Assembly: GCA_022605955.1 (NCBI GenBank)
Contig: JAKCOZ010000012.1
Location: forward strand, 29,084,956-29,148,955
Source: Rallus limicola
Taxonomy: Eukaryota; Chordata; Aves; Gruiformes; Rallidae
Length of the DNA stretch: 64,000 nucleotides
Reading direction: 5' to 3'
A program made the position numbers and the translations under genes. The notes beneath the pieces were generated by a model that was given only the letters and a program-made list of their open reading frames with translations, searched no databases and was not told where the DNA came from. Shown piece after piece: positions 36,380 through 45,107 of this stretch (positions are counted from its first letter, which is position 1; every line of letters begins with the position of its first letter).

Positions 36380-38323
36380 TTAGTCCCTCCTTCCTGTAGG
36401 TGCTGCCCTTCCTTGTGCCTCTCCACTTCCTTGTATCTCCCTCTGTCTCTTAGAATTGAAAGGGACAACTATAAAGCGCAACTTAGGTCTCACACAGCTT
36501 ACCACCGGAGCCTTTCGTTCCGGGTGCTTTTGGTTCCGGGGTGTGCTGCTCGGAAAACCTTCCCTCGGAGAACGTGACGCTGCGACTTTGGTTCCGGGTG
36601 CTTTTGGTTCCGGGCTGTGCTGCCCGCAAAACCTTCCCTCGGACAAAGTGACCCCGCGACTTTGGTTCCGGGTGCTTTTGGTTCCGGGATGTGCTGCCCG
36701 GAAAACCTTCCCTCGGAGAAAGTGACCCCGCGACATTGGTTCCGGGTGCTTTTGGTTCCGGGCTGTGCTGCCCGCAAAACCTTCCCTCCGAGAAAGTGAC
36801 CCCGCGACTTCGGTTCCGGGTGCTTTTGGTTCCGGGCTGTGCTGCACTGAAAACCTTCCCTCGGACAATGTGACCCCATGACTTTGGTTCCGGGTGATTT
36901 TGGTTCCGGGCTGTGCTGCACTGAAAACAGTTCCCCTGCAAAGAAGTGACCCTGTGACTTTGGTTCCGGGTGCTTTTTGTTCCGGGCTGTGCTGCACTGA
37001 AAACAGTTCCCCCGCAAAGAAGTGACCCTGTGACTTTGGTTCCGGGTGCTTTCGGTTCCGGGGTGTGCTGCACTGAAAACCATCCTTCGGACAATGTGAC
37101 CCCGTGACTTTGGTTCCGGGTGATTTTGGTTCCGGGCTGTGCTGCACTGAAAACAGTTCCCCTGCAAAGAAGTGACCCTGTGACTTTGGTTCCGGGTGCT
37201 TTTTGTTCCGGGCTGTGCTGCACTGAAAACAGTTCCCCCGCAAAGAAGTGACCCTGTGACTTTGGTTCCGGGTGCTTTTGGTTCCGGGGTGTGCTGCACT
37301 GAAAACCTTCCCTCGGACAATGTGACCCCGTGACTTTGGTTCCGGGTGATTTTGATTCCGGGCTGTGCTGCACTGAAAACAGCTCCCCTGCAAAGAAGTG
37401 ACCCTGTGACTTTGGTTCCGGGTGCTTTTTGTTCCGTGCTGTGCTGCACTGAAAACTGTTCCTCCGGAAAGAAGGGACCCTGTGACTTTGGTTCCGGGTG
37501 CTTTCGGTTCCGGGCTGTGCTGCACTGAAAACCATCCTTCGGACAATGTGACCCCGTGACTTTGGTTCCGTGTGCTTTTGGTTCCGGGCTGTGCTGCACT
37601 GAAAACAGTTCCCCTGCAAAGAAGTGACCCTGTGATTTTGGTTCCGGGTGCTTTTTGTTCCGTGCTGTGCTGCACTGAAAACAGTTCCTCCAGAAAGTAG
37701 GGACCCTGTGACTTTGGTTCCGGGTGCTTTTGGTTCCGGGGTGTGCTGCACTGAAAACCTTCCCTCGGAGAATGTGACCCTGTGTCTTTGGTTCCGGGTG
37801 CTTTCGGTTCTGGGGTGTGCTGCACTGAAAACAGTTCCCCCGGAAAGAAGGGACCCTGTGACTTTGGTTCCGGGTGCTTTTGGTTCCGGGGTGTGCTGCA
37901 CTGAAAACTTTCCCTCGGAGAATATGACCCTGTGATTTTGGTTCCGGGTGCTTTTGGTTCCGGGCTATGGTGCCCTGAAAACCTTCCCTCGGAGAATGTG
38001 ACCCTGTGACTTTGGTTCCGGGTGCTTTCGGTTCCGGACTGTGCTGCTATGAAAACAGTTCCCCTGCAAAGAAGTGACCCTGTGACTTTGGTTCCGGGTG
38101 CTTTCGGTTCCGGACTGTGCTGCACTGAAAACAGTTCCCCCGCAAACAAGTGCCCCTGTGACTTTGGTTCCGGGTGCTTTTGGTTCCGGGGTGTGCTGCA
38201 CTGAAAACAGTTCCCCCGCAAACAAGTGACCCTGTGATTTTGGTTCCGGGTGCTTTTGGTTTCGGGGTGTGTGTCACGGGTAACAGTCTCCTGGAAACAG
38301 TGTCCGTATTTTGTTCTGTGCAA
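36380..38323 (-). CDS. Long repeat-encoded open frame (doubtful)
   Basis: A 647-codon - strand frame spanning minisatellite A. Its translation cycles through three phases of the 74-bp unit, giving alternating motifs such as NQKHPEPKSQGH, SPEPKAPGTKV and GTKSTRNQSHRV. Overlapping frames of 472 and 366 codons are open in the other two phases, so single-base indels barely close it. There is no start context, domain or splice support. Similar - frames occur over array B. Probably not a gene. Confidence 0.1.
   Translation of the reverse strand: MHRTKYGHCFQETVTRDTHPETKSTRNQNHRVTCLRGNCFQCSTPRNQKHPEPKSQGHLFAGELFSVQHSPEPKAPGTKVTGSLLCRGTVFIAAQSGTESTRNQSHRVTFSEGRFSGHHSPEPKAPGTKITGSYSPRESFQCSTPRNQKHPEPKSQGPFFPGELFSVQHTPEPKAPGTKDTGSHSPREGFQCSTPRNQKHPEPKSQGPYFLEELFSVQHSTEQKAPGTKITGSLLCRGTVFSAAQPGTKSTRNQSHGVTLSEGWFSVQHSPEPKAPGTKVTGSLLSGGTVFSAAQHGTKSTRNQSHRVTSLQGSCFQCSTARNQNHPEPKSRGHIVRGKVFSAAHPGTKSTRNQSHRVTSLRGNCFQCSTARNKKHPEPKSQGHFFAGELFSVQHSPEPKSPGTKVTGSHCPKDGFQCSTPRNRKHPEPKSQGHFFAGELFSVQHSPEQKAPGTKVTGSLLCRGTVFSAAQPGTKITRNQSHGVTLSEGRFSVQHSPEPKAPGTEVAGSLSRREGFAGSTARNQKHPEPMSRGHFLRGKVFRAAHPGTKSTRNQSRGVTLSEGRFCGQHSPEPKAPGTKVAASRSPREGFPSSTPRNQKHPERKAPVVSCVRPKLRFIVVPFNSKRQREIQGSGEAQGRAAPTGRRD
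36509..38275. repeat. 74-bp minisatellite array A (about 24 copies)
   Basis: The unit is about 74 bp, with GGTTCCGGG twice per unit (roughly GGTTCCGGGTGCTTTTGG then TTCCGGG), followed by CTGTGCTGCACTGAAAAC and one of two middles: CCTTCCCTCGGAGAATGTGA or AGTTCCCCCGCAAAGAAGTG. The two middles alternate irregularly. Because 74 is not a multiple of three and the unit lacks stops on the - strand, all three - frames stay open for long stretches, the longest at 36380-38323 (647 codons). I regard that as a by-product of the repeat. Confidence 0.95.
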
Positions 38324-39019
38324 TTTTGGTCTTTTTGATAGTCAATTTGACACTCCTGGATCTAATATTCACTATAAACACTCAGATTGAGGCTCAATTG
38401 GGCTCTTATTTTCCTTCTCCATTTCTCTCTTTATTTCTGGCTGGACTTTAGTTCCAATTTTGGCATTCCAACTTCAGTTCTGTAGCCTGTTGGTATTTCT
38501 GTCTCTGGTTCGGCAGACCTGTCATTGGTGATCATAGAAACACATTGGCAATTGATTTATTTCTTTTCCAATCCACTCAATTTTGAATTTTTCCCCTCTG
38601 TCTCGTTCACTGTGCAGAATTTATTAAAGTTTCCCCTCTATATACTGCAGCCTGTTGCTACCTTTTTCTTTCCCCATCTCAGTTTGTATGGCTGCTTGTC
38701 TCTCTTCATTCCTCCCTTTATAGTGCTGTGCTCTGATTCCTTTCTCCTCCTGATTCTCTCTCCATTTCATACCCCCTGTCTTTCAGCTCTGCTCCTCTGT
38801 CTGTTCACCCACCCTTGCCTCCCCTCTCTCTCTGTCTCTAATTTTCCATTAATCCATCTCCCTGTGGAAGGCCTCAGGAGATTTCAGGATGGGACCATCT
38901 TTCAGTGCTGACACCTATAGTTTGGGAGCTGTCGCTGGACCAGGATCAGCAGGGAAAGTGCCCTTGTCACACCCACACCCCCAAATGACCCTTGCACACA
39001 GAGGGAAAATTGGTGGGTT
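38276..39019. other. Unassigned pyrimidine-rich stretch
   Basis: C/T-rich on + (TTCCTTCTCC, CTCTCTCTGTCTC), like the spacers but not alignable by eye over any length. I see no exon, promoter or mobile element in it. Confidence 0.5.
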
Positions 39020-39345
39020 TATAGACTAAAATGGTACTTTATAGGATCAAAATTGTATTTTACTGAATAAAACTGGATATTAAACCTGTATTTTACAGCA
39101 TAGAAATAGCATTTTGTATGACAAAAAGCAGTTTATGTAGAATAAAACAGGTGGATTTTGTAGGGGAAAAAAGGGTGCTTTTTAGAATAAATTGGTGTTT
39201 TATAGGAAAAAAACACTGTTTTTTTAGATAATAAAGCAGTGGTTCTGTATGATAAAAATTGGATTGTATAGGATAAAATTGGTGGTTAATGGGATGATTT
39301 CCCCTCCGCCCCGAATAAAATGGTGTTTTCCAGGCTAACATGGCA
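39020..39345. repeat. Degenerate A/T-rich minisatellite of about 30 bp
   Basis: Irregular repeats of a word near TATAGGATAAAATTGGTGTT, each variant holding AATAAA or ATAAAAT, TTGGTG and a T run. About nine or ten diverged copies, ending at GAATAAAATGGTGTTTTCC. The AATAAA matches are a by-product of the repeat and are not read here as polyadenylation signals. Confidence 0.65.
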
Positions 39346-39780
39346 TTATGTTTCTCCAAGGACCTAGCACACGGTCTTGGAAAAGTTTTCCTCTCGCCCA
39401 GGGCGGTTGGTCCCCGGCGCTTGAGCTCCACTCAGGAACTTTGAAAGACCAACACAAGAGATGAGAAAACTTGATAAAAGAGGATGAGGAGGGACCTGAA
39501 GGAGAAGAGTGTCGAGGCACTCATCAACATCTCTTGGCCGGGTGAAGTTTAGGCAGCCAGAGTGCAGAGGAGGATACAACAGAGGCAGGGAGAGAAGCCT
39601 CGAGGCAAAGCAGTTTTTTGCGGGTACCAGGGGTTCTCGGTTACTTTTTCATAAGCTGTTTTCCTTTTCCAGATCTTAAAACACCTCTACCTCTTCTCAG
39701 CCCCCCACTTCCTTCTTAGCAGAGTTCACTCTACCTGTGATTTCACTGCCTTCTTCCCTGTACTCGCAGCACAGGGGGGC
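39346..39780. other. Unassigned unique-looking stretch
   Basis: Mixed composition with no repeat, promoter or open frame that I can support. It precedes the interspersed-repeat remnant. Confidence 0.4.
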
Positions 39781-40660
39781 AGAGACTGGGAGATGGGGAG
39801 ATTTGGTTAGTCCATTGCCAGCCGGTTTCATTCTCAGCTGGGAGGGGGGCGGCATTCATTCCATACACCGTCCCCCTGCTGCACCGTAGGGTTTCACCCA
39901 TGAGAGACAGTTCTCCACAAACTTTCTCCAACATGAGTTTCTGCCCTCAGAGCTTTATCTGTTTGTCAGCTGCTCTGCCGTGGGTCACCGCTATGGTGGG
40001 CAGTCATAAATCACAATATCTCTCCATCCCAGTCCTCCACATGGTTACAAGGCCTCCTCCCGCTCCCCCTCCAGCAAACCTGTTCCAGTGCAAAACTCTC
40101 TCTCGCTCATCTTGGTGTTCGTGATTCTCTTCATGTCTGCAAGTGCTGGCAGGGGCTTATCCCAACATAGGGTCACACCATCTTCTCTATGTCTCCACCT
40201 TCTCTAACAAGCGTGGAGCCTCTCCACAGGATACATATGGGGTCTAAGCCTTTTCTATGGACTGGGGGGGGGGGGTGTGGGGGGTGTGGGGTGTGGAATC
40301 TGCTGCACCATAGGTTTCTCCCCAAGGCTGCAGGGGCATTTTCCTTTCCGGCTCCTGGGGTGCCTCCTCCCCCACTATCCCTGGCGTTGCTGTCTGCACA
40401 GCTCATTGCATCTTCTCATTCCCTTCTCCAGTGGCAAAATACTGCTGCTTCCCGGGTTTTTTCTCCTATATGCGATTCCTGGAGGCACTATGCATCCATC
40501 TTTGAGTGGCTCAGCCCTGGTCAGAGCAACTTTGGCCCCAAATTGCCCAATGTTTACACTTTTTGCAAATGGCAGAGCATTTCAGCAGCTATTTTCTGCA
40601 GTCTTGGGTGTCTATGTCAGCAACCAGCTACACAAAACTATGACACACACATAGACTATA
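39781..40660 (+). mobile_element. Decayed interspersed repeat, LTR-retroelement-like, avian type
   Basis: The stretch contains phrases that I recognise from memory as typical of a common bird repeat: AGCAAACCTGTTCCAGTGC, GTTTCTCCCCAAGGCTGCAG, a CTGGGGTGCCTCCTCCCC block, CTTCTCATTCCCTTCTCCAG and GTGGCTCAGCCCTGGTCAG. No coding capacity remains and no terminal repeats are visible, so the exact family and ends are not assigned. It lies just upstream of the block 1 promoter. This is the best single pointer to a bird genome. A library match would settle it. Confidence 0.55.
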
Positions 40661-40929
40661 ACAATAGTAGTAGCCATTTTTCTACCAAGTGTCATCTAAT
40701 GTTTATCTGTTCCTATTTACAGCCAGAAAGATTAAAACTATTTACATACCAGCACAACAGGTGCAGTTGCAGAAAGAAACAGTATCATTGTTATCGGTGA
40801 GAGTTGCTTTCTCCATTCAGCAGCCCACATCCCACAGAGCTAACTCAAGACAGGAAACACTCTTCTGCTCCTCCAGTGCTTTTATAGCTTCTGCAGGCAG
40901 GCCCCTCCCCTTTCCCAAGGGCCCATGGG
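40661..40929. other. Upstream region of the block 1 promoter
   Basis: Partly alignable to 53830-53985 upstream of the block 2 promoter: both carry a CTGCTCCTCCAG element, GCTTTTA and TTCTGCA before the GC-rich segment. No separate feature was recognised between this homology and the interspersed repeat. Confidence 0.45.
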
Positions 40930-40987
40930 AAGGGTGGTGGGTGGGGCCTGGGGTATATAAGCCAGCAGTCTTCCCCTAGGCAGCTCA
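40930..40987 (+). promoter_or_regulatory. TATA promoter of block 1
   Basis: GGTGGGTGGGGCC (GT/GC box-like), then CTGGGGTATATAAG with TATATAA at 40954-40960, then TCATTCT, which fits the YYANWYY initiator with its A at 40987, 33 bases from the first T of the TATA box. The block 2 promoter has the same order, the same GGGGCCTGGGGTATATAAG core, the same GGCAGCTCATTCT and the same 33-base spacing. Two independent copies keeping this arrangement is strong support. Confidence 0.75.
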
Positions 40988-41083
40988 TTCTCCTGCCGGC
41001 TTTCTCCAGCATCAGTGCTCTGGCTTTCATTCAGCAGATGGAGCTTTGTATTCTGCTTTGCTTTTTAGGAAGATGCACCTGAG
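40987..41083 (+). other. Predicted first exon, block 1 (97 nt)
   Basis: Runs from the predicted initiator to the donor CCTGAG|GTAAGAG (GT at 41084). It aligns with 54049-54142 of block 2. An ATG at 41038 opens a 14-codon hydrophobic-looking frame that stops at TGA right before the donor. The block 2 copy lacks that ATG, so it is probably not the main start. Confidence 0.6.
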
Positions 41084-42240
41084 GTAAGAGCTTAAGGAGT
41101 ACTCAGTGTTAAGCAGCACATAGATAATAGAAAGTGTTCTCATAGGTGGTTTTGGTTTGTTTTTTTTAACTTTTTTTGGATTGCATTTTTAGGCATTTTT
41201 AAGATGACCTTATCCAGATATCTATCGGTTCTAAGCGTGTGGTATTTTTCTGATATTCCTGACTGTACAGAAGATAGAACCTCACCTTTTATTAACCAGC
41301 TTTTCTCTATGACATGTAAGTTGCGAGCATCACTTCTCCCAACAGGCCCAATGATGAGATTATCTAGCTGTTGTCAGGGTGAGCATTTTGTCTGCTTATA
41401 GAGCTTTAGCTTTCCCCATTAAAGTAACAGGGATTCAATACATAGCATTTTCCCAGTGCCACGGCTGCTCACAGACTTCCTAATGGTTCCCAGAATGCTG
41501 TGGGTTTTTTCTAGCTCCTTTAGAGGTTGCAGCAGGTCCCTCATGGGTCCCTCCTACCAACCAGAGTTTGGTAGGAGACAGAACATAGCAGTTATCTGCA
41601 AAAGACGAGTTATGCCTTGCAAAGGTAGTTTTTGGGGAACTGTGCAACCGGGTTGGTAAACTGTCAGTCTGCATCTAGGTGACTCACTTGATGCTCTTTG
41701 CAGATGTAGAGGGAGGAGCAGAGTGCCATAAGAAAATGTGTCTGCACACATTATGTAAGGTACAATGTGACTAGTGGGCATATGACTATTTTATCCATTT
41801 TGGTCTGTAATTTTTTTTGAAGTAACTAAGTGCCAGATCTCAGCACCGGTGGTGACCTCGCTCAGGTGTTCTGAGATTAGCGGGCTAAAGCAGCAATAAA
41901 TTTTTCAGGTGTGGTCTTGTCAGTGAAGTTCTAACTATCTCTCTTGCTTTACAGGCAGTAAGAGCCTGTCAAGAAAGGCTTTTGGATCCCTGGACTCCTC
42001 AAAGCTAAGTAGAAGGAGCTGTAGAAGAGAGGAAGGATGGAGAGGAGGCTGGGAGAGGCTGGGTAAGGCCGCACAGGGAGGAGCGGGTCACTTGCTAGGG
42101 CAATGCCAGGGTGTGTCGGGCAGGGCAGCTGTAGTCCACGTCTGTCTTCACGCTTGTTGTTTGGCATGTGTTCTGTGTTTAGTTCTTCTCTGGGTGCCAG
42201 CATCCTCTTTGTGCTCAATGGCACCCAGCGTGTGCTCTCT
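41084..42240 (+). other. Intronic region of block 1, with a relic 53-nt exon
   Basis: Colinear with 54143-55950 of block 2, apart from an insertion of about 720 bp there. Matching landmarks are CTATATAATTG/CAGATATCTATCGG, CCTGACT, CAAGCCCTAACGATCAG/CAGGCCCAATGATGAG and TCTAGCT. A decayed counterpart of the conserved 53-nt exon lies at about 41526-41570, with acceptor CTCCTTTAGAG intact and the length down to 45 nt. A strong acceptor CTCTTGCTTTACAG ends at 41954. From 42108 the sequence GGGTGTGTCGGGCAGGGCAG and the following 130 bp match 55804-55945. Confidence 0.6.
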
Positions 42241-42622
42241 TTCTTTGTCTCCTTCTCTTTCAGGCCGTCTCTTGTCTGCCCTTCTCTCAGCCCCTCAGTT
42301 TTCTCCCGGTCTCTCTCAGTCCCTGGTCTTTGCCTGTCTCTGTCGCAGTGCTGTTTGTTTCTCAGTCTTTCTGTACACTCCTTCTGTCACACTATCTCTG
42401 ACCCCCTTTGTCTCCCTCATTTCTCTGTCTCTCTGCTTTCACCCTCTTTGTTTATCTCTCTATCTTCACTATCCCTCATCCCACCCAATTGTTTGGTTTC
42501 CCCTCTCCCTTGTTTGTCTACTTCTCTGGTCTCTCCTCCCTACCCCTCCTTGTTTGGTCTGGTGTAGTTTTCCTCCTGGATTCCTCTTTGTCTGCTCTCT
42601 TGGTTGCTACATGTGTCTTACT
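42241..42622. repeat. Third, more diverged copy of the pyrimidine-rich spacer part
   Basis: Aligns with 34570-35010 and 45690-46080: shared landmarks are CCCTGGTCTTTG, CAGTGCTGTTTGTTT, CTCTGACC, CCAATTGTTTGGTTTCCCC, CCTCCTTGTTTG and TTCCTCCTGGATTCC. It lies before array 2, whereas the other two copies lie after an array. Confidence 0.7.
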
Positions 42623-42626
42623 GTCC

Positions 42627-42671
42627 CGGGTTTGGTTTCCGGGTTTGGTTTCCGGGTTTGGTTTCCGGGTT
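42627..42671. repeat. 13-bp direct repeats abutting array 2
   Basis: About three and a half copies of GGTTTGGTTTCCG directly before the first array unit. The GGTTTCCGGG core resembles the GGTTCCGGG of the 74-bp minisatellite. Confidence 0.85.
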
Positions 42672-42675
42672 GTCA

Positions 42676-45107
42676 TCTTGGACTGATGGCCCATTGCAGT
42701 TGCTGCAGCTTGGCTGGCTCTGATTTAGGTGGGTGTCAGCCGGTGTAGCCAGGGTGGTGGGCAGTTAGCATGGCTAACTGTGTGTGTGTGTGAAATATTT
42801 TTATTCCAAACCTAAGAGCTGAGACGTGAGTAAACCTTCTACAACAAACGCAGCCAGGGGATTTTCAGTTGATCTTCTGCTGGCCCAGTAGTTTCTTTGT
42901 CTCCTGCTGCTGGCTGCACTGAGAGTTGACTGTTGTGACTGCACGCCTCTGCCCGCCATGGGATGGCAGTGGGGAGAGTTGCTTAAGTGCCCGGACCTCT
43001 CCGTGCCCCGTGCTAAACAGCAGCATAAGCTCTGGAACTGTGCAGCGACCAGATGGCATCCGGGGGACTTGACTCGGCGTGGCCACCCCTATGTGACGGA
43101 GCTAAGGCGAACTATTGGTCAAGGTAAGAGAATGGAGGGTGGGGAATGGGTTTTGGCAGTTCCTTGTCCTGTGACTTTGGCTTTTGCTTTGGCAGGCTAT
43201 GCGGGCAGCATCGGTGGGACACTGCGACCTGTGCGAGCGCATCGAGAAGGTGAAGCCATCGTGTCTGTATCAGGCTAGTCATGCAGCTTGTGCGTTTGTG
43301 TTGGGCTTGTCTCACGTGGTGTGCCTGGGTGTTTTGGTGGTGGAAAGTGTAGCGTGCTGTCCTTAGTCTTGTTGAAAGGCAGGGTATTTTGGAAATCAGC
43401 TCTTGGAATTCATTCTAATACGCAGTGGGGACCGGGTAATGAATCTGTATCATTGGAGAGAGTAGAACGCAGAAGAACTGGCACGTAAGTGGGTGCGTCT
43501 GCAGCGGATCGGTCGTCCCCTGTGCACCCAGCGCTGAACTGTGACAACTAGCAACAAATGGAATTCCCCACCTGATGTGCAGTCACTTCGGACTGATGGC
43601 GGGCTGCAGCTGTGTCATGGAAGGTATGGCAGTCGCAGTCATTCGCACGCTTGCTGTCAAGCGTGTGGTTGCCCTCTCCCTTGCTCTCAAGCACGCTCTC
43701 TTTTCCACACTTTTCTCTTTTGGTCCCCCATTCTCTTGCCCGCTGCTAGTTGGCCCAATACAGCGACTGGAACCCTGACGCTGTTCTGAGTCTTAACTGT
43801 GTTCCTGAGGGTTGGCAAGCCCTGGTCCCACCAAAGCACCTAATTGGACATGCCTCAGGAGTTAAGCCCAGCCGCCCCCAGCCACCCAGAGCAATCTGAG
43901 GTGGGTTGGAACGCAAGGGGGTTTAACCTCTGCCAAATTAGTCTACCTGGTGGTGGATTGTGACAGCCATCTGCCTCGGGATCGTAGGGCTTGCCGTGCG
44001 CCGTCTTGGACTGATGGCCCATTGCAGTTGCTGCAGCTCTCCGTGCCCCGCGCTAAACAGCAACATAAGCTCTGGAACTGTGCAGCGACGAGATGGCATC
44101 CGGGGGACTTGCCTCGGCGTGGCCACCCCTATGTGACGGAGCTAAGGCGAACTATTGGTCAAGGTAAAGAGAATGGAGGGTGGGGAATGGGTTTTGGCAG
44201 TTCCTTGTCCTGTGACTTTGGCTTTTGCTTTGGCAGGCTATGCGGGCAGCATCGGTGGGACACTGCGACCTGTGCGAGCGCATCGAGAAGGTGAAGCCAT
44301 CGTCTCTGTATCAGGCTAGTCATGCAGCTTGTGCGTTTGTGTTGGGTTATTCTCACGTGGTGTGCCTGGGTGTTTTGGTGGTGGAAAGTGTAGCGTGCTG
44401 TCCTTAGTTTTTTTGCAAGGCAGGGGATTTTGGAAATCGGCTCTTGGAATTCATTCTAATACGCAGTGGGGACCGGGTTATGAATCTGTATAGGTGTGTG
44501 AGGTAACCTCATGCATCTGTATCATTGGAGCGAGTAGAACGCAGAAGAACTGGCATGTAAGTGGGTGCGTCTGCAGCGGATCGGTCGTCCCCTGTGCACC
44601 CAGTGCTGAACTGTGACAACTAGCAACAAATGGAATTCCCCACCTGGTGTGCAGTCACTTCGACTGATGGCGGGCTGCAGCTGTGTGATGGAAGGTATGG
44701 CAGTCGCAGTCATTCGCACGCTTGCTGTCAAGCGTGTGGTTGCGCTCTCCCTTGCTCTCAAGCACGCTCTCTTTTCCACACTTTTCTCTTTCGGTCCCCC
44801 ATTCTCTTGCCCGCTGCTTGTAGGCCCAATACAGCGACTGGAACCCTGACGCTGTTCTGAGTCTTAACTGTGTTCCTGAGGGTTGGCAAGCCCTGGTCCC
44901 ACCAAAGCACCTAATTGGACATGCCTCAGGAGTTAAGCCCAGCCGCCCCCAGCCACCCAGAGCAATCTGAGGTGGGTTGGAACGCAAGGGGGTTTAACCT
45001 CTGCCAAATTAGTCTACCTGGTGGTGGATTGTGACAGCCATCTTCCTCGGGATCGTAGGGCTTGCCGTGCGCCGTCTTGGACTGATGGCCCATTGCAGTT
45101 GCTACAG
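42676..45107 (+). repeat. Array 2: two units of the 1.3-kb repeat
   Basis: One full unit and one short unit (288-bp deletion near 44038), with exon b at 43196 and 44237, both G state (donor present). The array opens and closes with the same ~32-bp sequence, from TCTTGGACTGATGGCCC to CAGTTGCT, so it holds a whole number of units plus one terminal repeat. The second unit carries the CTCATGCATCTGTAT form of the ~31-bp insertion, otherwise seen only at 17017 and 32206 in array 1, so the source was near one of those variants. Confidence 0.92.

Larger units (their letters stand above)
34037..36508. repeat. Spacer A, paralogous to 45166-47645
   Basis: A segment of about 2.4 kb linking the end of array 1 to the 74-bp minisatellite. 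The same segment links array 2 to its minisatellite at 45166-47645. The first part (34037-34480) is A/T-rich, the middle (34480-35010) strongly pyrimidine-rich with CTGTCTCT-like words and a 25-C run, and 35010-35900 is A/T-rich. The rest is C/T-rich and leads into TTGAAAGGGACAA just before the minisatellite. Colinearity with the partner is clear but is broken by seven small inversions, listed separately. No gene was recognised. Confidence 0.85.

Noticed and set aside
39020..39345. A cluster of polyadenylation signals
   Set aside because: The AATAAA words recur with the period of an A/T-rich minisatellite and lack acceptors or GT-rich downstream elements.
40954..40960. The promoters as LTR promoters of an endogenous retrovirus
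   Set aside because: Considered because a retroelement-like remnant lies just upstream in block 1, but block 2 lacks that remnant and neither locus shows LTR ends, a primer-binding site or viral frames.
41038..41082. A 14-codon start resembling a signal peptide in the block 1 first exon
   Set aside because: It ends in TGA before the donor, and the ATG is absent in the block 2 copy, so conservation does not support it.
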